From the NCBI RefSeq assembly GCF_907165205.1, contig NC_058196.1, forward strand, positions 26,392,501-26,456,500: a stretch of 64,000 nt of DNA, given 5' to 3'. A model generated the notes under the pieces. It worked only from the letters and a program-made list of their open reading frames with translations. It was not told where the DNA came from and did not search any database. Shown piece after piece: positions 36,791 through 47,756 of the stretch (positions within the stretch are counted from its first letter, which is position 1; each line of letters starts with the position of its first letter). The translations under genes were made by a program, and so were the position numbers. This DNA comes from Coccinella septempunctata (taxonomy: Eukaryota > Arthropoda > Insecta > Coleoptera > Coccinellidae).

Positions 36791-38439
36791 TTTTATAATG
36801 ATCTAAGTCACCCGTAGAAATCTGACCTTGAAGTTTTTCCAAGCATTAAGAAATAAACCATTTTGACCTTCGAAATGAGCTTCTATATATTAGAAACACA
36901 AGCATAAACTCAATGTTTCCATTCCATTTGGTTATCGGAGTAGTGTTCATAATACAATGAGTTACTGCAATTTCGTTCGAGATAAATATTCTTTTCTTGA
37001 TCTGTATTTCATTATCGATAATAATAATAACAATTTTAACTTGCAGCCACCCACTCTGCATTAATCTCCAATATGTAATCATTTATTTCCGTTGTTTATT
37101 TTATTTTTTAATTAAATATCTCGAAATAAAATTAGATTCTTCATTGAATTTTGAATTTCATTTAGAAAGCTTACGTTTAATTGAAATCGAGGAATAGAAA
37201 TTAGCTGATTCTTCATGGGGTGCTGATGCCTTCACACTTCGTACTGCAGCTTTGGCCTTAGTTTTTTCTGCTGCTGAGTACTGTTGCTCTGTTTAGTTCA
37301 ACAGTACGCACGACAATAACAATCGATACCCTACTCAATGATTCCATGAGGATTGTTACTGGAACCATCAAATCTTCACCTCTGTATTGGTTACCCGTTT
37401 TTTCAAACATCGTAGTCTTTGAAGAAATTCCATTCCTTCCCAAATTTATTCCCAATGTTATCATATATACCAGATTCTAGAAGTGCCAGATCGAAATCTC
37501 GTTAGCCTTTATGGACTAATGATTTTTTTTATTCGACTAATAGCCACAAAGAATTTTGGCAATCAGAATGGAATTCGTGTAATCTCTTCAATAAAGGTTT
37601 GATAAATTGATCCTTCAAAAAAAGCCCTGGATTTGATCTTCCTAGAAACATTTGGAGCACTCTAAATCGTCTTAGGACTGGCTATGGTCGGTGTAATAAT
37701 TCAGATGGAATGCTGTTGATACTCTGAGATATGAGTGTGACGCAAAAGAAGAGACTATAGACCACTTGGTAAAGAATTCCAGAAAAAATAAATTTAAGAG
37801 TGGTATCGAAGAAATTAATTCGGTGACCGACACTTTTCTGAGATGACTTACCAATTTCAGAGTTATTTAAGGAGATTATTTTCACTTCGTCAACCATCAT
37901 GGTAGAAAAAAGGAGGAAGACTATGAAGATGTCCTTCAATATAATAATTTCAGCTTATTCTTGACACAAATTCATTATGATTACCCTTATCTATACTGGC
38001 AGACAGAGAGTTTTTCTGAGGTTTCTATCTTTGTTTTCGTGTATCATACGAAAATATGTATGGTAGGTACCCCGTTGACATTTTTTCTCTGCTTAGACTG
38101 AGATCTGGAACGAGGAAAAATTTCTAGGATATGTTTCTTGTTCACATTTCTTTACACCCGCTTCATTGTTTTTAGGTTGTTAAAGTTTGTATCCCTCCAT
38201 TTCAAAAGTTACCAGATTCAAATATAACCTATTCAATCTTTCATTTCATAGGATCTCTGAAAGTTCAAATGTTCTTCTTCTTTGCCAGGTTAACAAACAT
38301 AAAGCACCATAATGACAACCAAATTCCTTTTAGAATAACAAGCTAAATATATACCACTGGACACTGCACATTTGAAATGTGTAATTTGTTCAGGTTAATT
38401 CTGGGGATGTTTCAGAGTTGCATTCAGCCAAAGTACCCA
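36791..38439. other. AT-rich stretch, nothing recognised
   Basis: Short chance frames on both strands (for example 37258-37464 and 37682-37939 minus). No motif of note. Confidence 0.35.
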
Positions 38440-39040
38440 ATTTTTCGAACAGGGAATCCTTCTGACGAAAATGATGTATTTTTAATGAAATATCTTTAAA
38501 ACGTCACATTTTGAAATAACCATTTCAACCGTTTCCCAAAAAAAATTATTTTAAGCACTTAAAAATGAAAAATAAAAATGGGTATTTACAGTTTAAAGCG
38601 TTTTGTGAGAATTGCACAAGCTGGCAACATCGACTGGAATATTCCTTGATAATAAAGGACAACAAATGCATTACCTTGATGAGATAGACAAAGATGGCTG
38701 TCTATGAAGTCTGCGACGAACGAGGAAGGTCGTAAAATTTTATGTTATTTTTAAGGCCGGTTGCAGTTGAAGCTCGCCAGTAAGCACGCGCCTGTAGATC
38801 AACAGCTGTTTTTTATAAACAAGCTGATTGGGCATTGTTCTTTTCATTGTCTTGTATGCGCTGTTGCCAAATCGTAAACTCCGCACAAAGCGATTTGAAT
38901 TTTGAAACCCCATATTTGAAGGATGATTTTGAATAGTTTCCGCGGTGAATTTGAAAAACCATGAATGAAACTCATAATTATTCAGTTTAAACATACATAC
39001 TTATGCAGTGATAACCCAAATTGAGGAGAATTCCCCATTG
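38440..39040 (-). repeat. dispersed 0.6-kb repeat, copy 2
   Basis: Inverted relative to copy 1 at 961-1592. Both copies share the long AT-rich core, the GATAGACAAAGATGGCTGTC block (38682-38701), the CTGCGACGAACGAGGAAGGT block and the CGAATTTGAAAAA region in the same order. The match stops within a few bases on each side, so these are probably the element's real edges. No target duplication or known terminus was identified. Confidence 0.75.
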
Positions 39041-39246
39041 CAAAGATACATATTTTTATTTTTGGTTATCAAATTACCCGAAAACGTCGCAGTCTACGAG
39101 AAAATATAAAGAATACTTTTATTTTCGAAATTGGTCAGATATTCAAGAGGGAGCCTTCAAGACTTCTAAGACTTGAGTTCTTTGAATTCCTTTAGTAATT
39201 TTATGGTATGTTATGGTTATAATGAAGAAACCGGAAGATTTGTACG

Positions 39247-39410
39247 GTATTTTGAGTTCGAAGAAGATTCATCACGTCAATGAAAATGCATATTGCGAAA
39301 AGCATTCCATTCGATGTAATTAAATTTTTAAAGGATCCTCAACAGCCTGTAATTTTTCAACTGAACCGAATTTGAAAAAAATGATAAGGGTAAAAAGTGT
39401 CCAACTCAAC
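39247..39410. repeat. dispersed repeat fragment (copy 3)
   Basis: Parallels 22125-22265: TCATCACGTCAATGAAAATG, AGCATTCCATTCGATGTAAT and CAACAGCCTGTAATTTTTCA occur in the same order. It ends around a GGTAAAAAGTGTCC word that resembles the inverted start of the AAACACTTTTTTCC part of the family. Confidence 0.65.
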
Positions 39411-39930
39411 TCACTATCTAATCGTGTATCTATTCGCGCAAATTCTCAGATTGCAGCTACCTGACAGCTGTCACGCTACCTCTGTGACAAGCCGTTCGAC
39501 CCGTTAAAAAATTCGTTACTCTCGAAAAATGCTCAAAGAAATATTCACCTGAATCCCACCCTGTCCTCATCCCCCTGACCGCCATATTTCCGCCATCTCC
39601 GTTATCTCCCGTCACACTGAAATCTTCCAGCTCGCAAACTGCCTTCCAGCCTTCCACCACACGCCGTAGTCGCTGCCTTCTTTGTCGTGCAGATTTCGAC
39701 ACGCCAACTCCGCTGTCTTTTCATTCCCTACACATCTCTCCTCCTTGTTCTGCCGAGTTTCCCGGCGTAATCTGAAAGGACGCAAGGGAATAGTCATTCA
39801 ACCCGTTTCTGCGCTCTGCCTATATTCCCGCTTCTTATCTCTGCGTCTTGCTTTCGGGAAATCGAGAGGTTTCGTATTTGCGGAGCTTCCTGCCTTTGCA
39901 CGGTTTGCTGGTCGATAGGATGATTCCGGT
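39411..39930. promoter_or_regulatory. GC-rich, pyrimidine-biased island
   Basis: About 0.5 kb with many TCC, CTT and CGC words on the + strand. It includes a CAGCTGTCACG block near 39464 (CAGCTG E-box) and CCGCCATATTTCCGCCATCT at 39579-39598. Overlapping frames start at GTG (39457-39702 minus) or TTG (39682-39918 plus), so they do not support a gene. Confidence 0.3.
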
Positions 39931-40338
39931 TCATCATTTACAATAATTCCAACATTTGTTTAATTATTTTTTTAATCTCTTTTTCATATTTGTATTTATT
40001 TCCATTCAACACTGTACACCATCATCTGGTAATACATAGATTGAAATTTAAAAAGGAACAAGAAATTATTATTGAAATCAATATAATGGAGACTAAAACT
40101 CAAAAACTAAACAAAGAAAAACGTACAGAGAATATCTTCAACGAAAAGGAATAAAAATGTAATATTTGGTACGTATGTACAACTTTATAAACCCTTTAAG
40201 AATAGTCATAAAATAATTAGGTTTTATCATAGGTATATGTAATTCGGGGATACCCTGTATGACACCTCCTTACATCAAAAAGAACGCAAGAATATTTACA
40301 ACGAAAAATTTGTGTTGTTTTCCTGAATTTACTGCAAG
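39931..40338. other. AT-rich spacer
   Basis: Nothing recognised. Confidence 0.35.
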
Positions 40339-41256
40339 TACCGTAGATTCGGGTGACTTGGGACGATTTTGAAATTCAACTTGTCATATTTCAAAAACGG
40401 TGACCTATTTTCATGTGAGAAAGAGGTTCAAATATGCTAAATAAATCAGACTATTGATTAGGATACATACCATGCTTCAGAATCCGGATATAAATATAAA
40501 ATACTTGTCCCAAGTCACCCACCGAGTTGGGAGGCTTGGGACACAAGTTAAAATCCATTGATTTCTCAACTATCAGATGAAATAGGTGACTTGGGGCGGT
40601 GTATAGTTCTGAAAAATCAGAATTCGTGATTATATAGTTGAAATTCGGTGAGGAAATCAAATGATAAACCCCTATTACAGCGAAAGTAAATATATTGCAA
40701 CTCAAATGAAAAAACCAAACAAAACAAGGAAACTTTGATTTCTTTCATTCTTTGGTGATTTCTTTGTGGAAATAACGCAAATAATGATATCCTGCGAAAA
40801 ATCGGCATATTTCCTGCTGCCAATGAGCCGCTTGCATCTATTCGGCATTGTCCCAAGTGACCCTATGAAACAACAAAATAAATGAATCAGATCCGTGTTG
40901 CCGTTTGATTTGTAAACAACCTTGTTTCATGACATATCTAATATGCCAATATCCCACGTAACCAGAAAAAAAAATACACAGGCACAAAGTGAAACACATA
41001 TACAAAACACTAGAAAGTGTGAGGGCCATAAAAAACGCGCCTTTTCTCTCCTGAATTCATTAATTTTTCCTGTCAATTCAAACGCTCTGGTCACGGCAAA
41101 CTCAACAGGAATTAATTGTTAAACTAACTGAAAAGACGCTACACAATCTTATAACTTTGTCCCTTCACTTGTAAATGGTAAGAGACAACGAAACCTGCAA
41201 GGGGGGTAATTGTCCTAAGTTACAGGACTGTCCCAAGTCACCCGAATCTACCGGTA
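40339..41256. mobile_element. 918-bp non-autonomous element with TA-flanked inverted ends and internal repeats of the same motif
   Basis: The left end reads CCGTAGATTCGGGTGACTTG after TA (40339-40340). The right end is its reverse complement with one extra base, followed by TA (41255-41256). The inner part of the terminus, GTGACTTGGGAC, recurs in both orientations inside the element: about 40510, 40535 (partial), 40586 (GTGACTTGGGGC) and 40850 (partial). No transposase domain is seen in the minus frames at 40451-40705, 40617-40856 and 40838-41029. Class unknown; TA duplication and short ends are compatible with Tc1/mariner-like elements. Confidence 0.8.
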
Positions 41257-41673
41257 AAAGACTCGCTCTATAAATAACTTATTTTAAGCTTTTGTCATCG
41301 ACTTTTTTTCGATCCAAACCTTCGCGTCTGATCAGAATTGTAGTCGAATCTACACAATGATCATTAAATTATTCAACGGAATATGAACAATACTCCATCT
41401 TTTCCATATTTCTTGCACGTACGTTATTTGTAATGAATATTTGAATATAAAACAGGGAAAATGAATAGCAATCGTCTGAATATAAATGGCTCTAAGATGA
41501 CCGAACATTTCATCATGAAGTTTGTGAGTGGATAAAATAAAATTCTGATTTATCTTCGCAAGAGAGAGCCATGTTATTGAGATAAAAATTATTAAATCTA
41601 AAATCTTCTGTTCCAATTATATTATTATTATAGTATTATAATTGACACGATTGAAAAATTTATCTTGTTATCT

Positions 41674-41751
41674 AGGTTGAGTCTTTAACTCGTAGGTACA
41701 AATATCAAGAATCTACTGTTAAAATATTTGTACGAGTCAAAGACTCAACCT
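41674..41751. repeat. 78-bp near-perfect hairpin at the end of a dispersed repeat
   Basis: The left arm AGGTTGAGTCTTTAACTCGT (41674-41693) pairs with the right arm (about 41724-41751) over about 28 bp, with one mismatch and a 4-base bulge. The right arm continues into the inverted ACAGTAGATTCTTG word shared with 22311 and 36701, and GAGTCTTTGACT is also at 36674. It is therefore most likely the folded-back terminus of that family and not a microRNA precursor, although its size and pairing resemble one. Confidence 0.75.
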
Positions 41752-41989
41752 GTATTTATTACCTATATTGAGGGACGATCTGGTCATATTTCTGTCATAA
41801 GAATAGTTTGTTCTCTTCGTCTGCAGATCGTTTTATCCAAAATCTCCTCCATCATAGTGAGAGAGGAAATTTCAAGATTATATACACTCAATTTTTCTTT
41901 ACTTGTTTCCAAAAATACTTCATAACGACAAACGATAATGTTCCCTTGTAAATCCGACCACATTTAGGTTTGGCAATATACAAACACAA
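41752..41989. other. spacer
   Basis: Unique AT-rich sequence, with one 65-codon frame at 41728-41925 overlapping the hairpin. Confidence 0.3.
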
Positions 41990-42230
41990 AAGCCATTATC
42001 TTGAAAAATGGCCAGACTTGAGTCGAAGAATTTATCGAGAACTTCGTTCGCGAACTTTCAAATTTCACAGCGATATAACTGTAGCCATTAAAGGCCCGAT
42101 GTTCAAGAGATTTAATTTTAAAGTTTAAATGAACGCTGTTATAGGTGGCGATTTGCATTTCGTCGCAATTGCAATGGAAATTAATGCATTTAATCGTGCT
42201 CGTTGTATACGCACGAAAATGGAAAATGGG
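41990..42230. promoter_or_regulatory. low-copy island with octamer and homeodomain motifs
   Basis: Contains a perfect POU octamer ATTTGCAT (42151-42158), followed by AATTGCAAT (42167-42175) and by TTAATGCATTTAAT at about 42180-42195, as well as TTCGTTCGCGAA (42043-42054). Clustering of such sites within 50 bp is suggestive of an enhancer. No expression evidence can be had from sequence alone. Confidence 0.35.
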
Positions 42231-42769
42231 TGATGCGGGATTATTAGAAGATATTATGTTCTTTCCCAAGTATCTATGTATAGTGGAGATACAAATACTT
42301 ATTTGTAAGACAAATATTAGGTATACCTAATTCAAAACTCTTATTGCTTAGCACACTTTGTAATTTTCCATTGAAGTTTACTTGTTGTTGTTTACTTTTT
42401 CGTAAAGGAAACTGCAATGAAGTCATTCTAGTATTCTGCGCATATTTTGAGAGCCAGTCTTCTGAAAAATGGAGATCATTACATACTCGTTGAAAAATAT
42501 GCTATTTTTTACCTATTTTACTTGTTTATGTGTCATTTCAATGTTCTTTTTTTTATATTCCTTCTTTGTTTTTTATTTCATATATTATATTAGGTTTAGA
42601 ATCTTTCTCAAGGCTACATTGATTCAAATTCTGTCACCCTGAATGAAACAATGGTAATATTTGTTACAAAATGTAAATAAACCTTCTCGATGTGTTGAGC
42701 ATGAAATGTGTTGTTGAATTAAGAATAATAGAAGAAGGTATATTGGGTGAAATAATTGTTCCCACGAAT
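42231..42769. other. AT-rich spacer
   Basis: Nothing recognised. Confidence 0.35.
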
Positions 42770-43160
42770 GTGAAAGCCCCTGTTTTCCTACCCCATCTCT
42801 ATCGAATACGAGGGTCCAAATCGTTTACAGTGTTTCAGAATAATTGATAATAACTCACGGTAATTTACAGAAAGGTATCGCTCTTCGGGCTCTCAATTTT
42901 CGATCGCCATCCTGACGTTATAGCAGTGGTCCTACATTCCTCTACGGTCGACACACAAATCACTCAAAAACTGGTTTGGCCCGTCTGGCCATCAGAGGAA
43001 ATACCAAAAGGAGGTTCGTTCATCTTGTTGCCCTAATGAATTTACAATGTTGCCAATTTAATTGCCATCGGTTTGACCTGAAACAAAAACGAAAGTGGTA
43101 AACGTTGGTCTCGACTATGTGGTAAAATATTGCGGCGAGAGAGAGACAGAGATGGAGTTT
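42770..43160. promoter_or_regulatory. low-copy island with homeodomain-type sites
   Basis: Higher CpG than the flanks. GCCAATTTAATTGCCATCGG at 43052-43071 contains a palindromic TTTAATT core, with CCTAATGAATTTAC nearby (43032 onward). No open frame of note. Regulatory reading is inference. Confidence 0.3.
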
Positions 43161-43879
43161 TATCGCTATATTCATGGTGCTATCTGATACCTTTTGGGGT
43201 AAGTGATTAGAAATTTATGAATATTTTCCTAAGACTGTTTTTGTTGAGATTTACTCAAATTGTCAACCGAAACTTCTGATTCAGGCTATGGTTGTTGATT
43301 TAACATTTTTCCTTGAAGTTTCTATGTTTCTTGTTTTTTCCAAATTTTTGAATCAATATTTTCTGGGATAAATTTTCAATAGAAAATTGACAAAATTCTA
43401 TTAACAATCAATATTATACTGCCTGCATATTACCTCATCATAGGCATATTTTGAAGGTTGCAGAAGTCGAACCTCACGTTCGAAAGAAACTTTCTCGTAG
43501 TCCATAAAAATAAGACCTTACTCTCATTCACGAATACCTCAAAAAGTATCCAGTAGAGTATATTGTAAAAGGCTACCAATAAAATTCCAAGAAGTTTTCT
43601 ATTTAGAGTTTAGAGGGTACTCCAATATCTCCGTGGACAGCTGAGTTTTACACCTTGCCATAAATGATGTTATGACATATTATTATGAGTAGTAAAACGG
43701 CAGTAAATTTCAACCTTAATCTATTTTTCGTCGAGTGTTAAGTTTCAGCAGACTGATGAGGAGAACTGTTTTTATGGAGCCAAATGTACTAGATAGTATA
43801 AAGACTAAAGTTCATCATATTTACATCAATTGAATGGGTTTGTGCGGCCCTTAACACTGCTTTATGAATTTGATAAATA
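43161..43879. other. AT-rich spacer
   Basis: A GAGAACTGTTTTTATGGAGCCAAA-like stretch (about 43760) resembles GAGAACCATTTTTATGGGCC at 47034, a weak sign of another dispersed repeat. Nothing else. Confidence 0.3.
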
Positions 43880-44428
43880 CACAGGGTGATTTATAACTAT
43901 TGGGACATAGGCTAAGGGCAGATTGTTTGGACAAAAATATGGCTATAGGACCAAATATACCTCAATAAAATATTGCTGTGGAAAAAGATAGAGGGCGTTA
44001 AAGTTGAATTTTTGTTTAGTTTTTTGCTAATCACTTCACTGTATATTTTTTCATCCATATTTAAGAAAAACACAATTGAACAGTTCAGAGCATCGGAGGG
44101 CGATTTGAAGTAACGATTAATTTATTTTATTTATTTATTTCGACGATAAAGCATAATTAAAAACAATGTAACATAAAAAAAAATAAACTTAAATTAAATG
44201 TTTTACGTGGCCTCCTTCGACTTCTATGCCTTTTTTAATTCTTTCAATAAAGGACTTTCGAACTTCGAAGAAAATATTATTCTGTCCCCTTATAAAAAAT
44301 TCAACTTTAACGCCCTCTATATTTTCACACAGCAATATTTTATTGAGATATATTTGGTCCTATCCCCATATTTTGCTATAAACAATCTGCCCTTAGCCTA
44401 TATCCCAATAGATATGAATCACCCTGTG
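43880..44428. mobile_element. MITE with about 138-bp inverted arms
   Basis: Begins CACAGGGTGATTTATAACTA (43880-43899) and ends with the inverted equivalent ATCACCCTGTG (to 44428). Shared inverted blocks include TAGGCTAAGGGCAGATTGTT, AGGACCAAATATA, TCAATAAAATATTGCTGTG and AGAGGGCGTTAAAGTTGAAT. Arms about 43880-44017 and 44290-44428; the centre is AT-rich with a TTTATTTATTTATTT tract near 44135. The 81-codon frame at 44198-44443 is only the right arm being read. The target duplication is unclear. Confidence 0.85.
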
Positions 44429-45239
44429 AGATATGAAGAATGATATCTTCTCAAAATTCTTTAGCATAACCGCATAAACAAATAAATAAATTTATAAAAA
44501 AAATTATTTTCTATTTTTGTTAATTAACAATACTCCAATAACAGTCCAATTGAGTGAAAATAATTAACTTTTAAGACTGACTATTTATTGGGAACCAATA
44601 AATGTAAGTTATTGTCGCATTTACTCAAGGACCAGATTGACCCCAATAACTCCCCATTACTGAATTTATTTCGAATATTTGTGTTCAACTTGTTGTATTC
44701 TCCTCAGTTTAATCGCTAACCTAAAATAAACAAAAAATAAAATTTTAATGTTGAAAAAGGAGACAATAATAAACAGATGATAGTTTTCGATATTTTAAGC
44801 GTCTACTGGCCTTGAAATGGTTATTTTTCAGTTGCTTAGCAGGAGCGAGAATGTCTACCTTTTTTTTATCAAAATAGTTGAAATTCATGCAAAAAACCTC
44901 CTTATAATTTCATCAAAATTTTCCGAGCCTAGGTCATGGCTTGTGTCAATCTAATGGTCAATATGTCACTAAAAATATCTTTCGAAATTGCTGTGAAAAT
45001 TTAATAAACATTCTTGCAGCTGATGAAAAGCATTACTGAGGTTTTAGAGTAATGGGAATTGGAATCTTGTCAAAATAATGCTTACGAATTGAGTCATCTC
45101 CTGAAGAGAATTGTTTTAGGAAAAAAATATGAAAATAATGAAAAAATAAACAATTATAAAAAAATAGCATAAGTAAATAGATTTTTACAATTTTTATTTG
45201 AAATTTTTCTGGAGTAAAACAGATGAAACACAGTCGATT
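44429..45239. other. AT-rich spacer
   Basis: No recognisable content; a minus frame at 45033-45275 is Phe/Ile/Leu-rich and probably chance. Confidence 0.35.
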
Positions 45240-45700
45240 TGTCGATAATTTCGGATAATCCGACGTATCTCGCAAAATCCAGCAAAATTCATCACATTCC
45301 CCGCGTTTCCGCTTTGTTCAGTCGCAGCCACAAATCAGCATTTCCAACTTTCTTTCCCATTTATCAAACAAACAGCCAGTTTTCATTTCAGGTCTAAGCC
45401 CCCGGAGAATCCGACAGAAAGCGTCAGGATGGATTTATTCCTCCAGGTGAGACCGGCTGGGAACAGACACGAACTCTCTTCTGTGTCAAACGGTAAGGGG
45501 CTGACCTTACCCAAGGAATACGGAAAGATTAATGACATCGCATTACTCCATACGGTGTTTATCCGTGGACGTAGTAAACATTGGGATCGATAGAAAACTC
45601 AATTCATGTCCTAGGACATTCCTGGACAACTGGATTTACGCTTTGTCATTATGACCTGGGTAACGCGCTAAAACTCGGTATCTGCTGAGTAATGATTCGG
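45240..45700. promoter_or_regulatory. low-copy GC-richer island
   Basis: Higher GC than its flanks from about 45290, and surrounds the candidate exon at 45392-45446. If the exon is real this may be a gene's alternative promoter or exon neighbourhood. Confidence 0.3.
45392..45446 (+). other. candidate 55-bp exon with good splice sites
   Basis: Preceded by a pyrimidine-leaning TTTTCATTTCAG (acceptor AG at 45390-45391) and followed by CCTCCAG before GTGAGA (donor at 45447). One frame is open through the whole segment, encoding SKPPENPTESVRMDLFLQ after one leading base. It contains an ATG with a good context (CAGGATGG), so it could also be a first coding exon with a 5' leader. The segment is too short to identify a protein. 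Splice-like pairs this close also arise by chance. Confidence 0.35.
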
Positions 45701-45873
45701 TTATTAACTGTATGGATGGCATTGAAAAGGAGGACTATCGGAAGGATGGCATTTCGTTGGAATCAAATTTTTACTAAATTATATCGATCACGAGGTAAGA
45801 TAAAATGAAGAGTTATTTAGGAAAACGAAAAACCCAAATGGAGAAATCTACGACTAACAAGGAAAGAAAAAGA

Positions 45874-46978
45874 TACGGGGAAATATTGAAAAATTCTTAG
45901 CCTACTATGGAACCAAACAAAATTTCAATGTCAAAATATTTTCTTACTCAACATATTCCCCTCTTAATTGGATACATTTATTACAGCGAACCTGCAACGT
46001 CTCTAGACCACTAAAAAAAATGTTTCTTCTTGCTCTGCAAACCAGACCAAAAACCAAACACCTTTGGACAGCTTTCCGCGTCTTTTCTCTTTAATTTTTT
46101 CCCGTAGAGTGGTCAGTAATGTCGAATAGTAATCTCCGCTTATTATTCTACCCGTATCCGAAAAATCAATCATGATTATTACCCTATGGCAATCCCAAAA
46201 AACTGAAGCAAGAACTTTTCCAGCAGATTTTTGGACACGAAACTTCTTAGGTCTTGGAGAACAAGAGTGTCGCCATTCCATCGACTGTTGCTTTGCTTCT
46301 GGATCGTAGAAATGTACCCAAGTCTCATCCATAGTAACAATTCGGTTTAAGAAGTCTACATCGTTTTCAAATCGAGCACAGATAAACGCGATGCTTCTAC
46401 CCTTGCACGCTTTTGCTCAACATTCAAACATTTGGGGATCTATTTTGCGGCAATTTTTCTCATGTCCAAATTGTGACGTGAACTATATGATGAACGCGTT
46501 CGTATGAAATATTCAGTGCTTCAGATAACCGTTTCAGCCCAATTCGACGGTCTGATAAAATCATGTCATGAACTGCATTGATATTTTCGGGGACGAACAC
46601 AGAAAGTGCCCTTCCCGATCTGTCATCATCTTCAATGGAAAATTTACCTCTTTTGAAACTTGCAGTCCAATTTTTCACGGTCGCATACGAAGGACATTGA
46701 TCACCAAGGGTATTAAGCATATCTTCGTAAATCTGCTTACCTCTTAACCCTTTTAAATACAGGTACTTGATCATGGCTCGATCCTCCAATTTTTCGATTT
46801 TCACAATTTCGGTGGACATCTTCTTTCTATTAATTATTACTTAACTCTGGTTTACTTTTTTGACCTCAAACTTCACACTGACACTTCTAATGAGTTATTT
46901 TTCGTTGCTCTGGTTACGCAATATTATTTTTAAGCATGAAACTGGTCTAGGCTAACTAGATATCAATACATCCTCGTA
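45874..46978 (-). mobile_element. mariner-like element, copy 3 (1.1 kb)
   Basis: TA flanks at 45874-45875 and 46977-46978. The right end carries the terminus found in copies 1 and 2 (inverted CGAGGATGTATTGATATCTA), while the left terminus is diverged in its first bases (CGGGGAAATATTGA). The transposase is read on the minus strand and is the best preserved N-terminal half of the three copies. Confidence 0.92.
46003..46819 (-). pseudogene. mariner transposase, catalytic core deleted (copy 3)
   Basis: The N-terminal half is clean: a 119-codon frame from a true ATG (46819 down to 46460) with two helix-turn-helix segments and the SIEDDDRSGR linker. A 2-base insertion near 46471 then shifts the frame. 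The first catalytic aspartate is present in MDETWVHFYDPE (46332 downward). After KLSKGV (about 46065) the sequence jumps to the C-terminal VWFAEQEE part, so the block with the second and third aspartates, about 0.2 kb, is missing. It could at most make a DNA-binding fragment. Confidence 0.9.
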
Positions 46979-47756
46979 GATTTTTTGAAAGAGATACCTG
47001 CAATTCTGTTATGAATGTATTAGTAGGTCAGGAGAACCATTTTTATGGGCCAAACTACACTATTTAACAATTGATAGGGCTCTCTGACTTTCCATAAATT
47101 AATTCCAGGAACAATCCCTTCAGGATGTTTATTTTGATCAGATACCAGTATGTTTAGTTGATATTGCTTGGTGTAAACTTGAATTTGTGGACACTAGGTA
47201 CTAATTCGGCTGAGTGATTAAATGGACCAAATGCGTGCAGAAGTTTCAGAGTTATAGGCATTCGAACTTTTATTCCAATAATTAGGAATAACATCACAGT
47301 ATAAATATGGTTGTATAAAGTAGATACGGATATAAACAGAATCTTTTTTTAGACTTTAGAGTCAAGCATTACTTTTCAACTGGATCGTTTCTGTGTTTAT
47401 GTAAATATCTTTTCCGTTGGCCTTGGATTTGATTGTGAGTCTCGCACTTTCTTTGTTTCTCTAAAAGCTAATTTGAAATTTTCTCAGTCCGTCTCTGATG
47501 GAACCGAATGAAATACGGTTATAATTTGCATCAAGGATCTCGAGACCGTATTATCTATCTGCTACTCCCACAAAACAAGAATAAAACTGACCTCATGGTC
47601 GGAGTATTTGGAAATATACAGGCGACATGTTGCAGTATATCGGTTAGCGACACCTACAGAGAATAGAATGGGTTAATCGCTGAATAGAAACAAATACAAA
47701 AATAACACTGAAATGATTTTGTTGAATTAGGGCTCGGTGACCGAAAGGCAGTAATA
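46979..47756. other. mixed spacer
   Basis: No gene recognised. A weak resemblance of 47034-47060 to 43760-43790 suggests an old dispersed repeat. Confidence 0.25.

Noticed and set aside
39457..39918. Overlapping frames in the GC-rich island
   Set aside because: Both begin at GTG or TTG, lie on opposite strands and show no family.
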